Source: Variovorax beijingensis (lineage in GTDB: Bacteria > Pseudomonadota > Gammaproteobacteria > Burkholderiales > Burkholderiaceae_C). Taken from it: a stretch of DNA of 64,000 bases. Where the stretch lies: contig NZ_VIVL01000013.1 of NCBI RefSeq assembly GCF_007828835.1, forward strand, positions 62,001-126,000, written 5' to 3'. This document shows positions 33,088 to 42,415 of the stretch, in pieces (positions within the stretch are counted from its first letter, which is position 1; the number at the start of each line of letters is the position of its first letter). Below the pieces are notes generated by a model. The model worked only from the letters and a program-made list of their open reading frames with translations, was not told the origin of the DNA and did not search any database. A program made the position numbers and the translations under genes.

Positions 33088-35259
33088 TCAGCGTGCCGCC
33101 ACCCGCCTCGGGCGCGCATCGGACGGGCCGGCTGCTGCCGCCATGCCCGAGCGCGACCTGACCAGGGCCGCAAGCTCGGCGGGCGGCACGGGCCGGCTGA
33201 AGAGATAGCCCTGCATTTCGTCGCAACCGTGGGCGCGCAGGAAGTCCAGCTGTTGCTCGGTCTCGACGCCTTCGGCAATGACCTTGAGGTTGAGCTCGTG
33301 CCCCAGCGAAATGATGGCCTTGGCGATGGCCTTGTCGTCTTCGTCGCCGGGAATGTCGCGCACGAAGGCGCGATCGATCTTCAGCCGGGCAATGGGAAAG
33401 CGCTTGAGCGCGCTCAAGCTGGAATAGCCGGTGCCGAAATCGTCGATGGAGAACTGCACGCCCATCGCCTGCAGGGCCTTCATCGATTGCAGGGCCTTCT
33501 CGAGGTCTTCCATGACCATGCTTTCGGTGAGCTCCAGCTCCAGGAACCGGGCGTCGAGCCCGCTGTCCCCGAGCGCCTGTGCGACCTGCTCGATCAGGGT
33601 CCGTTCCCTGAACTGCCGTGCGGACACGTTGACCGAAACGCTGAAGGCCGGCACGCCCGCGTCCTGCCAGGCCTTGTTCTGGAAGCAGGCGGTGCGCAGC
33701 GCCCATTCGCCGATGGGAACGATGAGGCCGGTCTCCTCCGCGAGGGGAATGAATTCCACCGGGGAGACCAGGCCGCGCTCGGAATGCTGCCAGCGGATCA
33801 GTGCCTCCACGCCCGTCACCCGGCCCGATCCCATCTCCACCTGGGGCTGGTACAGCAGGTGGAACTCGCCCCGCGCGATGGCATGGCGCAGTCCTTCGCA
33901 CAGGGCGAGCCTGTCGCGGATCGCACCGTTCATCTCGGCCGCATAGAACTGGAAATTGTTGCGCCCCGAATCCTTGGCGCGGGACATCGCGGCATCGGCG
34001 CTCACGAGCAAGGCGTCGGCATCGGCGCCGTCCGCAGGATAGGTGGCCACGCCCAGGCTGGCCGTGACCTGGACCCCCTGGCCGTCGATCTCGACGGGCT
34101 GCGCAATGGTCTCGAGCAGCCTTTGCAGGGCCGGCGCGACCTCCGTTCCGTCTCCGGGCTGGTCGTACAGAAGGATCACGAATTCGTCGCCGCCCGTCCG
34201 CACCACCGTGTCCACGCTGCGCAGGCACCGGGTCATGCGTCCGGCCATGACCTTCAGCAATTCGTCGCCGGCCTTGCGGCCCAGGCTGTCGTTGACCCGC
34301 TTGAAGCCGTCGAGGTTGATGAACACCACCGTCATCAGCCGGCCGTATCGATCGGCGTACGAGATGGCTTGCCGGAGACGATCCTCCAGCAGCGCGCGGT
34401 TCGGAAGGCCCGTCAGTACGTCGTGGGTGGCCTGGTGCTTCAGGCTGTTGGCGCTGCTCTCCAGCAGCGCATTGGAATTCTCGATCGACTCCGCCATCTG
34501 GTTCATTGCGTTCGCGAGGATGCCGAACTCATCCGCGCGGCCCCGCGGCGCCCTGGCACCGAGGTCTCCCGCGGCCACACGCCGGGAAAAGGCGATGAGC
34601 TGCGCGATGGAGCCCGTGATGCGTTGCGAGACGATGCTCGCGACCACCACGCCCAGAACGGTGGCCAGGACAACCATGGCGATGGCGGCCCAGCGCGACA
34701 ACCTGGCGGCGCGTTCGACATCGCTGCGCGTCTGGAGCGCGCGCCTGGTCGCCGCGGTGTGCAGTGCCTCCACCGAGGACTCGATGGCGACGGCCGTGTC
34801 GACGTAGCCTTGGCGAAGCGCGTGGGCCGAGCCCAGGGAGCCCTCCTTGCCATGCCGCGCGATGAACGCGAGGAATCCGTCCTCGTACTGCCGGGTCTGG
34901 GCCTCGATCCGGTCGATCCGGTCCCTGAATTCCGGATCCGTCGAGAGGATCCGAAGGCTGGTAAGGTACTCCCGCATGTCCAGCAAATGGTTCTGCATGG
35001 CCGGCAGGGAGAGGGCGCTCGCCTGCGCCACCCCGAGCCGGTCCGCGGACAGCAGGAGTTCGTTCTCGGCGTCGCGGGCCTTGTACATCGCCAGCGAACT
35101 GCGCAGGCTCAGGTCCGCCATCCGGTTGTCGCTGTTCAGCAGCTTGTCGATGGCCGCCGCGGAACGCTGTTCGCTCAGATAGAAGGACACGCCCAGTGCG
35201 AGCATCAGCACAATGAGGACGCCGAATCCCAGTGCGATCTCCACCCGCAGGCTGCGCAT
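33088..35259 (-). CDS. Membrane-bound diguanylate cyclase/phosphodiesterase (HAMP-GGDEF-EAL)
   Basis: 723 residues: TM1 about 7-27, a periplasmic helical sensor of about 160 residues, TM2 about 192-213, HAMP, GGDEF and EAL. GGDEF is intact (RTGGDEFVIL, with NLDGFKRVND). EAL is intact (GVEALIRW, LELTES, DDFGTGYSS, LKIDRAF, AEGVET), so both cyclic-di-GMP making and breaking are possible. The ATG at 35259 was chosen because GGGGGAG lies 5 nt upstream; a TTG 13 codons earlier is the alternative. Last gene of the FIST-HK operon, 76 bp after dctP. It may read the ligand bound by the DctP protein, which is inference. Confidence 0.9.
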   Translation of the reverse strand: MRSLRVEIALGFGVLIVLMLALGVSFYLSEQRSAAAIDKLLNSDNRMADLSLRSSLAMYKARDAENELLLSADRLGVAQASALSLPAMQNHLLDMREYLTSLRILSTDPEFRDRIDRIEAQTRQYEDGFLAFIARHGKEGSLGSAHALRQGYVDTAVAIESSVEALHTAATRRALQTRSDVERAARLSRWAAIAMVVLATVLGVVVASIVSQRITGSIAQLIAFSRRVAAGDLGARAPRGRADEFGILANAMNQMAESIENSNALLESSANSLKHQATHDVLTGLPNRALLEDRLRQAISYADRYGRLMTVVFINLDGFKRVNDSLGRKAGDELLKVMAGRMTRCLRSVDTVVRTGGDEFVILLYDQPGDGTEVAPALQRLLETIAQPVEIDGQGVQVTASLGVATYPADGADADALLVSADAAMSRAKDSGRNNFQFYAAEMNGAIRDRLALCEGLRHAIARGEFHLLYQPQVEMGSGRVTGVEALIRWQHSERGLVSPVEFIPLAEETGLIVPIGEWALRTACFQNKAWQDAGVPAFSVSVNVSARQFRERTLIEQVAQALGDSGLDARFLELELTESMVMEDLEKALQSMKALQAMGVQFSIDDFGTGYSSLSALKRFPIARLKIDRAFVRDIPGDEDDKAIAKAIISLGHELNLKVIAEGVETEQQLDFLRAHGCDEMQGYLFSRPVPPAELAALVRSRSGMAAAAGPSDARPRRVAAR

Positions 35260-35335
35260 TCTTCTCCCCCAGGAGAAGTCGATCGGGAATTTGATCAATT
35301 GCGGCTCGCTCCCAAGTCGCTGCTGGAGAGATGCG

Positions 35336-36322
35336 TCACTGCCTTCGCTCTGCGTCGACCATCTTCAGGAACGTGCGCACGTTCTCGTCGCCCGCGAAGC
35401 GCCTGATCTCCTCCCGGGCGCCCTGCGTGGCCGCGCGGAACGGCGCCGGGTCGGGGCGCGTGACCTTCACGCCGGCGGCAATCATCTTTGCGATCAGCTC
35501 CTCCTCTTCGGCAATGATCTTCCTGCGCATGCCGTCGCCCGCCGCCTTGCTCTCTTCACGCACGATCGCCTGCTCGGCCGGCGTGAGCTTCGCCCAGGTC
35601 CTGGTGCTCATGAGGTGGAGCGTGTTGTAGTACACATGGCGGGTCAGGGCGAGGTGCTTTTGCACCTCGTACAACTTGTTGTAGTAGATGACGTTGAGCG
35701 GGTTCTCCTGGCCGTCGACCAGGCCCTGCGACAGCGCCTGGGGAAGTTCCTTGAAGCCGACCTTGATGACCTGGGCGCCCAGCGCTTCCATCGTGGCCTC
35801 GAGTTCCGCGACGGGCGGAACGCGCACCCTGAGGCCTCTCACGTCCTCGGGCACGTTGATCGGGCGCTTGTTGTTGGTGATGTTGCGGAATCCCCATTCC
35901 CAGTTGGACAGGATGACGAAGCCCTGCTTCTCGGCCAGCGGCGCGAGCCAGTTCATGGCCGGGCCATCGAGCACGCGGTGGGCGTGCGCATAGCTGTCGA
36001 AGAGATACGGCATGACGACGACGGAGAACGTCTTCTCGTACTTGATGAGGTAGTTCATCGAGGTCACGTCCATGTCGATCGCGCCCAGCCTGACTTTCTG
36101 CAGCAGTTCGTTCTCGCTGCCGAGCTGGGAAGCGGGAAAGATCTCGGTGCGGACCTGCCCGTGGGTGCGCTCCTCGACCCGCTTGGCGAACTGCAGCGCC
36201 GCCAGATGGGCCGGGTGCGTGATGGCGGCGGCGTGCACCAGCGAGAGCACGACGGGCTCGGCATGCACGGCCGGTGCCGCGAGGCCCCAGGCCGCGACAA
36301 GCAGCAGAAATGCTTTTTTCAT
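35336..36322 (-). CDS. TRAP-type solute-binding protein (DctP family)
   Basis: 328 residues. Signal peptide (MKKAFLLLVAAWGLAAPAVHAEP). DctP core: HPAHLAALQFAKRVEERTHGQVRTEIFPASQLGSENELLQKVRLGAIDM and the conserved GQENPLNVIYYNKLYEVQKHLALTRH. No DctQ/DctM permeases are present nearby. The start overlaps the GGDEF-EAL stop by 4 bp (ATGA), so it is made as part of the signalling operon. It probably presents a carboxylate-like ligand to a sensor rather than to a transporter. Confidence 0.9.
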   Translation of the reverse strand: MKKAFLLLVAAWGLAAPAVHAEPVVLSLVHAAAITHPAHLAALQFAKRVEERTHGQVRTEIFPASQLGSENELLQKVRLGAIDMDVTSMNYLIKYEKTFSVVVMPYLFDSYAHAHRVLDGPAMNWLAPLAEKQGFVILSNWEWGFRNITNNKRPINVPEDVRGLRVRVPPVAELEATMEALGAQVIKVGFKELPQALSQGLVDGQENPLNVIYYNKLYEVQKHLALTRHVYYNTLHLMSTRTWAKLTPAEQAIVREESKAAGDGMRRKIIAEEEELIAKMIAAGVKVTRPDPAPFRAATQGAREEIRRFAGDENVRTFLKMVDAERRQ

Positions 36323-38586
36323 GCGGCGGCCCCGTGGTCCCCGCCCTTGCTGCGCTCGCTCTGCTCCATGGTGCCCGAGCGCAGCAGGTCGCCGGCCTCG
36401 GTGGCCATCACGGCCTCGCTGAAGTAGTAGCCCTGCGCCAGCGTGGTGGGGCCGGTCGATTGAAGAAAGGCGAGCTGCGTCTGCGTCTCCAGTCCCTCGA
36501 CGATGATGCCGATGCGCGCTTCGCGCGCGAGATTCATGATGGCGCGAACCGTGGCCGCGCTGTCCGGATCGTCGATGGCCCGCTTGAGCATCGACTGCGC
36601 GATCTTCAGGTGGTTCACGCGGTAGGTCCGCAGGTATTCGAACGAGGAATATTCGGTGCCGAAGTCGTCGATCGCAATGCGCACGCCGAGCGCCCGCAGC
36701 CTGGGCAGCACGTCGTTGTGGGTCCATGTCATCTGGGCCAGCGTCGACTCCGTGACGTCGAACTCCAGCACGGAGGGATCGAGTTGCCATTTCGCGAGGC
36801 TCTCGGTCACGTCGCGGATCAGCTCGCCGCCTTGCCTGAGCTGCCCGAGCGACAGGTTGATGGCCACGACGGGCGGTGCCACGCCCTGTTCGCGCCACAC
36901 GCTCAGTTGCCTGCAGGCCTGGTCCAGCACCCAGCGGCCGAGCGCGACGATGCCGCCGGTGCGCTCGGCGATCGGCACGAACGCGGCCGCGTCGAGCAGG
37001 CCGCGCTTGGGATGGTTCCAGCGCAGCAGCGCCTCCACGCCCACGATCTTTCCGGAGGACAGCTCGACCTGCGGCTGGTAGTAGAGCTCCAGCTCCTCGC
37101 GTTCGATGGCCTGCTTCAGGTCCTCGCCGAGCGCCACGCGGTCGCGCACTTCGAAGTCGAGTTCCTCGGAGTGGAAGTGGTACTGGTTGCGCCCCTGTTC
37201 CTTCGAGCGGTAGAGCGCCACGTCGGCCTGCGCAAGCATTTCCTCCGGGCTCTCGCTGCTGGATGCATAGGGGCAGATGCCGATGCTGGCCGAGGCATGC
37301 ACCTGGTTGCCGTTGATCATGTACGGGCGCGCGAGCGCCTGCTGGATCTTCTCGGCCAGCGCGCCCGCGGCGGCCGGATCGGTCATCTCGCTTTGCAGCA
37401 CGGCGAACTCGTCGCCGCCCAGCCGCGCCACCACGTCGGTCTCGCGGGTGCAGTTCTTCAGCCGCAGGGCCACCTCGCGCAGCAGCAGGTCGCCGCCCGG
37501 ATGGCCGAACATGTCGTTGACCGGCTTGAAGTGGTCCAGGTCGAGGCAATGGAGCGCGAACGGCACCGAGCCGCGCCGTGCCGCGGCGTGGGCCTGGTGC
37601 AGGCGCTCGACCAGGGTGGCGCGGTTGGCCAGGCCCGTGAGCCCGTCGGTGCGCGCCAGCCTTGCGAGTTGCTCCTCCGCCGCCTTGCGCTCGGTGACGT
37701 CGATGACGATGCCCTCGACCTCGATGAGCCGGCCGTCCTTGTCGCGCACCGGAACGTAGCGGTTCTCGACCCAGCGCCGCGCGCCGTCGCCGGTGCACAG
37801 GCGGTATTCGATGGAGGCGCCTTCGGCGTCCTTTTCGAGCACGCGCGCCATCGCGGCGGCGACGCCGGGCTGGTCGGCCGGGTCGATCAGCACGTCCGCC
37901 CAGTTCGGGTTGGCCAGCAGGGCCGCCGGTTCGTGGCCGAACTTGGTGATGTTGTGCGAGATGTAGATCAGCGGGAACGCCGGCTCGCCGCGCAGGCGGT
38001 AGAGGATGGTCGGGCTGTTCTGCACGATGATGTTGGCGTCCGACAGCTCGCGCGTGCGTTCCTCCACGGCCTGCTCGAGCTGGTTCATCTTGAAGGCGGC
38101 GTCCTGCGTCATCTGCCACTTCATGGTGAGCGCGCTGGCCAGCTGGCGCACCTCGATCGGATCGAAGGGCTTCTTGAGCACCAGCAGGCGGTCGCGCGCG
38201 TCCAGCCGCTCGAACACCTCGACCCACGACTGGTCCGCGTAGGCCGTGCAGATCACGATCTGCAGGCGCGGGTCTTCGAGCCACAGCTGCTCGATGGTCT
38301 CGACGCCGTCCCACCCCGGGGGCATGCGCATGTCGATGAACGCCATGGCGTAGGGCGCCTCGGCCGCCAATGCCTCGCGCAGCTTCGCGAGCGCCTCCTG
38401 CCCCTGGTAGGCGCTGTCCAGCACGAAGTCCGCTTCGCTTTTCCTGGCCGAGGTGCCGAACAGCGCGGACTCCAGGTCGTCCAGGTTCGCATCCGCGGCC
38501 GCGGGGAGAAGGATCTTGCGGAAGTCCTCGTGGATGGCCGGCGTGTCGTCCGCCAGGAGGATGCGGCGGTTCTGCGGTTTGCTCAT
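36319..38586 (-). CDS. REC-PAS-GGDEF-EAL response regulator
   Basis: 755 residues. REC at about 7-145 with the acidic pocket RILLADDTP and phospho-acceptor Asp in AFIDMRMPPG; a coiled coil; PAS/PAC at about 185-300; GGDEF (LGGDEFAVL) at about 310-470; EAL at about 485-735. GGDEF looks active. EAL keeps EALLRW, VEGLET and the Lys of LKIAQS, but loop 6 reads DDFGTEYSS instead of DDFGTGYSS and ELTES reads DVTES, so phosphodiesterase activity may be reduced. It overlaps the kinase stop (ATGA), making the kinase its probable phosphate source. Confidence 0.92.
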   Translation of the reverse strand: MSKPQNRRILLADDTPAIHEDFRKILLPAAADANLDDLESALFGTSARKSEADFVLDSAYQGQEALAKLREALAAEAPYAMAFIDMRMPPGWDGVETIEQLWLEDPRLQIVICTAYADQSWVEVFERLDARDRLLVLKKPFDPIEVRQLASALTMKWQMTQDAAFKMNQLEQAVEERTRELSDANIIVQNSPTILYRLRGEPAFPLIYISHNITKFGHEPAALLANPNWADVLIDPADQPGVAAAMARVLEKDAEGASIEYRLCTGDGARRWVENRYVPVRDKDGRLIEVEGIVIDVTERKAAEEQLARLARTDGLTGLANRATLVERLHQAHAAARRGSVPFALHCLDLDHFKPVNDMFGHPGGDLLLREVALRLKNCTRETDVVARLGGDEFAVLQSEMTDPAAAGALAEKIQQALARPYMINGNQVHASASIGICPYASSSESPEEMLAQADVALYRSKEQGRNQYHFHSEELDFEVRDRVALGEDLKQAIEREELELYYQPQVELSSGKIVGVEALLRWNHPKRGLLDAAAFVPIAERTGGIVALGRWVLDQACRQLSVWREQGVAPPVVAINLSLGQLRQGGELIRDVTESLAKWQLDPSVLEFDVTESTLAQMTWTHNDVLPRLRALGVRIAIDDFGTEYSSFEYLRTYRVNHLKIAQSMLKRAIDDPDSAATVRAIMNLAREARIGIIVEGLETQTQLAFLQSTGPTTLAQGYYFSEAVMATEAGDLLRSGTMEQSERSKGGDHGAAA

Positions 38587-39680
38587 GGCGTCTGTCCAGG
38601 CTTTCTGATCGGAAGTTCGAGCGTGAAGGTGGCGCCGGTGCCGGGCCCGTCGCTGTGGACGGCCAGCGTGCCGCCCATCTCGCGCGCCGCGATCGCGGCG
38701 CTGTGCAGGCCGAAGCCGTGGCCGTCCTTCTTGGTCGTGAACCCGTGCACGAACACCCGCGTCAGGTTCTCCGGGGCGATGCCGACGCCCGTGTCCGCCA
38801 CGCGGATGCGCAGCGTCTCGTCCTCCACGATCTCCGCATCCAGCGTGAGCTTCGCGCTGTCGTCCGCCGCCGCCTCCATCGCCTGCCTGGCATTGCGCAC
38901 CAGGTTCGTCAGCACCTGCAGCACGCGGCCCCTGTCCAGCGGGAGCTCGGGGATCCGTGCGAGGTCGCTCTGCATCACCACCTGGTGGCGCGCCGGGCCA
39001 CCAGCGTTCATGCGCAATGCATCCTCGACCACCTCGTGGATCCGTATCGCCTCGACCAGGCTGGAGGCGCCGGCATGGGCCTGCTGCGCGGCGATGATCT
39101 CCTTGATGTGGTCGACGCTCTTGGTCAGGGCCACCAGCTCGTCGACGACGGCGCGCTGCTCCGCCACCAGGAGCGGTGCCAGCTGCATCAGGTAACCCGG
39201 GAGCATCTTGCCCTTGGCGTCGGAGGCGAGGAAGGTGCCCAGGCCGTCCGCATGCGCGTTCATCAATTGCACCGCGCGCGCGAGCCCTTCCACCTTGGAC
39301 GCACGAACCTTGGAGAGGATCAGCCCGGCCGATACGTTGACGCTGTTGAGCACGTTGCCCACGTTGTGCAGCACGTTGGTGGCGATCTCGGCCATGCCGG
39401 CCGAGCGCGCCGCGGCCACCAGGTCGGCCTGCGTCTTGCGCAGCACCCGGTTGACCTCTTCGTTCTCGCGCAGCGCCGCTTCCAGCTCGGCGGTGCGGCT
39501 GAGCACCTGCTCCTCCAGCATGATGGTGGTCTGGAAGAGGTTGAAGTCGGAGCCCTGCGCATTGGCGCTGCGCTCGGCACGGTCCATCAGGGCCTGGACG
39601 ATCTTGTTGAGCCGTGCGATCTCGTCCGGCGGGGACAGCGCCTGCGCGTCGGGGCGCTGCTGCGTTGCAGTCTCAGACAT
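38583..39680 (-). CDS. Soluble sensor histidine kinase
   Basis: 365 residues, no membrane segment. A long coiled coil (about 25-90) precedes the phospho-acceptor region NVLHNVGNVLNSVNVS, the HNVGN variety of the H-box. The HATPase_c domain has N-box NLVRNARQAM, DTGVGI and KDGHGFGLH. It overlaps the FIST gene by 8 bp and the REC-PAS-GGDEF-EAL gene by 4 bp. With no sensor domain of its own, it probably gets its signal from the FIST protein. Confidence 0.9.
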   Translation of the reverse strand: MSETATQQRPDAQALSPPDEIARLNKIVQALMDRAERSANAQGSDFNLFQTTIMLEEQVLSRTAELEAALRENEEVNRVLRKTQADLVAAARSAGMAEIATNVLHNVGNVLNSVNVSAGLILSKVRASKVEGLARAVQLMNAHADGLGTFLASDAKGKMLPGYLMQLAPLLVAEQRAVVDELVALTKSVDHIKEIIAAQQAHAGASSLVEAIRIHEVVEDALRMNAGGPARHQVVMQSDLARIPELPLDRGRVLQVLTNLVRNARQAMEAAADDSAKLTLDAEIVEDETLRIRVADTGVGIAPENLTRVFVHGFTTKKDGHGFGLHSAAIAAREMGGTLAVHSDGPGTGATFTLELPIRKPGQTP

Positions 39681-40833
39681 GGCTGGCCTCCCCGCCGTTA
39701 GTGCCGAATGCGATGCCGACCAGCGTCTGGTTGACATGCACGCCGCGGAACTGCTCGCCGTAGGTGTGGAAGCCGACCGTGTTGTTCTCCTGCAGGAGTT
39801 CGCCGATGCGGTCCTTCGCGCTGCTCTGTGCGATCTCCAGCTTGCGCAGGATGCAGTCGTAGCCCAGCACCAGCTGCGGCGGTCCGATCTCGGCGCGGAT
39901 GCCGGCAAAGGCCTGCTGCAGGTTCTCCAGCAGGTCCACACCCTTGGCCACACGCAGGACCAGGCCGTTCTCGATCGCACAGAAAAAAGTCAGGCTGCCA
40001 TCCGGATTGGCCTTCTGGATCGAGCGCACATAGGTGGTGCCGCCGATCGTCAGCACAACCGGCCAGGCCGCGAAGCGCGAAGGGTCCAGGTCGGAGGCAT
40101 CGATGCCGAGCATTCGCGCGTACTCCTGGCTGGCCGGCAGGCCGTTGATTTCCTTGACGGTGCGCGAGGCGGCGTCCGCCTCGGTCACGACCAGCCTGTC
40201 GTCGGTGGCGACGATGTGCTGCGTCTTGAAGATGCGAAACGGCATGCGCGACGCCACCAGCACCAGCACCGCGCAGTCGGAGCAGAACCGGCCGTTCCAG
40301 TAGACCTGGGTCCGGTCGAACTTCATGCCGTCGCCGGCCGAACCGCCGAGCAGGGGAAGCCTGCCCAGTGCGGTCTGGAAGGCGCGTGTGACGGGTTCCT
40401 CGCGCAGCGACAGGCCATCGATCAGCAGCAGCGCGAAGCTGTGGTCCGCGTCGCCGGGCGGGCCCGCGGCCAGCAGCTCGTGCAGCAGCGCCTGGGCGAA
40501 GTCCTGGCCGGCCTCCACCTTGAACTGCTGCAGCTGTTCGACCTGGCCTGCCGCCACCCTGAAGTGGCTGGCCGGAAAACTCGCACCCGCAAGGCTGTGG
40601 TCGCGCAATCCGGCGGGGCCGATTTCCCCGGCCGTGGTGCAGCCCGCGACCGGCACGTCGCCGAACAGGCGTTTCATCTCGTCGGCAAGCGCATCGAGGT
40701 CGTATTCGCTGGAGCAATAGAAGATCACCAGCGCCATGCCGGGCTGCGCCACCATGGCATGGAATTCCTGCGCGGCCTTGCGGGGGTCCGCCGCGCAGGA
40801 GTGGGCTTTGCGTATGCAGTCCGTCTCCGTCAT
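39673..40833 (-). CDS. FIST-domain sensor protein
   Basis: 386 residues covering FIST_N and FIST_C: LVIFYCSSEYDLDALADEMKRLFGDVPVAGCTTAGEIGP at the start, GGSAGDGMKF in the middle, and VGFHTYGEQFRGVHVNQTLVGIAFG at the end. FIST proteins are thought to bind small ligands and often sit with GGDEF or kinase genes. It is soluble, without a signal peptide. The ATG at 40833 has AAGGAG 7 nt upstream. First gene of the five-gene signalling operon. Confidence 0.92.
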   Translation of the reverse strand: MTETDCIRKAHSCAADPRKAAQEFHAMVAQPGMALVIFYCSSEYDLDALADEMKRLFGDVPVAGCTTAGEIGPAGLRDHSLAGASFPASHFRVAAGQVEQLQQFKVEAGQDFAQALLHELLAAGPPGDADHSFALLLIDGLSLREEPVTRAFQTALGRLPLLGGSAGDGMKFDRTQVYWNGRFCSDCAVLVLVASRMPFRIFKTQHIVATDDRLVVTEADAASRTVKEINGLPASQEYARMLGIDASDLDPSRFAAWPVVLTIGGTTYVRSIQKANPDGSLTFFCAIENGLVLRVAKGVDLLENLQQAFAGIRAEIGPPQLVLGYDCILRKLEIAQSSAKDRIGELLQENNTVGFHTYGEQFRGVHVNQTLVGIAFGTNGGEASHV

Positions 40834-41031
40834 GTGGCGACTCCTTGCGTGAGGGTGCATTAGACGCTTGATGCATCGCCGTGGCGGACTCAATCCATGC
40901 GGGACATCCCTGCCGCGGACCGCGATCTCTCGATGTCGCGGCAAGTGCCTACATGAAAAGTTCTAACGCAGGCCCCCAACTGCGCGACATACGACGATCA
41001 GGTTACCGGCTTCGCGTTGTGCCTCGGCCGC
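40834..41031. other. Intergenic gap upstream of the FIST operon
   Basis: 198 bp with the leader of the FIST operon on the right-hand side of that gene and the end of phnN at the other edge. No gene or clear repeat seen. Confidence 0.4.
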
Positions 41032-41628
41032 TCACAGGCACTGCCATGTCTTCAACGCACGCTGCAGTTGAGCGCCCGCGTGCGCGAGCGTGGCATCGTT
41101 GCGGACCTCGATGGCTGCAATGCCCGGCGGCAGCTGGAAGTCGAGTGCTCTTCGCACGCGCGCATCCACCATCTGCGCGGTTTCACGCCGGCGTGCGAGC
41201 AGCCGGCTGCGCAGCGTCTGGGCGTCGGCCGTGATGTGGGCGATGACCAGTTCGGGAAAGAGACGCACGGCTTCGGGCAGGTAGGCGCGTGAGCCGTTCA
41301 CGATCACGGTCCGGCCGTCGCTGCGCCCGGCGAGTTCGGCGCGCGCAATGCCGTAGTGCAGGGCATTGGCTTCCCAGTGCATCGCGAACGCGCCGGCATC
41401 GCGCAGCCGCATGAACGCGGCCATGTCGATGCTGTCATGCTGCTCGCCCCCGGGCTGCACCGCGCGCGTGATCGTGCGCCGCGCGAAGTGCACGCGGGCG
41501 TCCTGCGGCAGCTGCTGCCGCAGCCAGTCGATGACGCTGTCCTTGCCGGCGCCCGAGGGGCCGACCACGTAGACCAGGCGGCCGGTCTGCGCGGCGTTCA
41601 CCGGTGCATGGCCTGGCGCTGCGCTCAT
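41032..41628 (-). CDS. phnN: Ribose 1,5-bisphosphate kinase PhnN
   Basis: 198 residues. Guanylate-kinase-like fold with Walker A GPSGAGKDS near residue 27 and the FARRTITRA basic patch. PhnN converts ribose 1,5-bisphosphate to PRPP, recycling the ribose left after C-P bond cleavage. The ATG at 41628 has GGAGG upstream. Distal gene of the leftward phnF - DUF1045 - phnN set, where it overlaps the DUF1045 tail region in the opposite direction only as shadow frames. Confidence 0.92.
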   Translation of the reverse strand: MSAAPGHAPVNAAQTGRLVYVVGPSGAGKDSVIDWLRQQLPQDARVHFARRTITRAVQPGGEQHDSIDMAAFMRLRDAGAFAMHWEANALHYGIARAELAGRSDGRTVIVNGSRAYLPEAVRLFPELVIAHITADAQTLRSRLLARRRETAQMVDARVRRALDFQLPPGIAAIEVRNDATLAHAGAQLQRALKTWQCL

Positions 41629-41689
41629 GGGGCAGCCTCCGTGCTGCGCACTGCGGTGCGCGCCCTCTTCGGAACGGCCGCGCGGGGGC

Positions 41690-42415
41690 TCATGCACCCA
41701 GCCCCATCTGTTCGATGCAGACGAAGTCCACGCCCGGCTCGGGTTCCGCGAACAGGCTGATGGCATCGAAGCGTTGCATCGGCAATGCGCCGAAGTGCTG
41801 TTGCGCCGCAGTGCGCAGCGCCTGCACCTCGGCTTCGCCGGCCTCGCGCAGCGACCCGGTCAGCGAGAAATGAAAGCGGAAGCGGTCGAGCACGAACGGG
41901 TAGCCCCAGCGCTGCAGCAGCGCGTCTTCCTCGGGCGTGAGCCCGCTCGCGCGGCGGCGCTGCAGTTCGGCCGGCGGCAGCGGCGCGGCGAAGGCGTGCA
42001 GGCCGGTCACGCAGGCGCTGGCCATCGCATTCAGCGCGCGGCTCGGCGCCGCGGGCACGAGCGCCAGAAAATCGTCGAGCCGCACCACCCGCAGTGCCGG
42101 CATGTCGAAGGGTTCCCAGGCCTTGCAGATGTGGCGGATGCCGGTGCGCAGCGACGCCGCGTCCAGGTGCGAGGGCAGGGCGAAGGGCGCCTTCAGCGTG
42201 GCATGCCAGCCATAGCGCCGCGGCGCGGCCGTCAGTGCCTGCTGCCGCGCGGGCGGCAGGCCGTCGATGGCCGGTTGCGGCAGCGGCTGTCCGCGCGCCG
42301 CGCAGCGCCCCAGCCAGCGGCTGCCGGCCTCCCACCACGCGCTGCCGGTGGCCGGCGCGAAATAGGCTGCATAGCGATGCGCTGCGCCGCGCCTGCGGGA
42401 CACGGCCTCAGTCAT
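41690..42415 (-). CDS. DUF1045 protein, 2H phosphoesterase-like, phosphonate-associated
   Basis: 241 residues. Two H-x-(T/S) motifs mark the 2H phosphoesterase fold: HATLKAPF near residue 71 and HFSLTG near 183. Such enzymes open cyclic phosphates. It lies between phnF and phnN, and its start overlaps phnF by 8 bp. The cluster has no phnP, whose product opens 5-phosphoribosyl 1,2-cyclic phosphate. This gene is a plausible substitute for it, which is inference. Confidence 0.85.
   Translation of the reverse strand: MTEAVSRRRGAAHRYAAYFAPATGSAWWEAGSRWLGRCAARGQPLPQPAIDGLPPARQQALTAAPRRYGWHATLKAPFALPSHLDAASLRTGIRHICKAWEPFDMPALRVVRLDDFLALVPAAPSRALNAMASACVTGLHAFAAPLPPAELQRRRASGLTPEEDALLQRWGYPFVLDRFRFHFSLTGSLREAGEAEVQALRTAAQQHFGALPMQRFDAISLFAEPEPGVDFVCIEQMGLGA

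Noticed and set aside
35336..36322. A complete TRAP transporter
   Set aside because: Only the binding protein is present; no DctQ/DctM-like membrane genes in the window.
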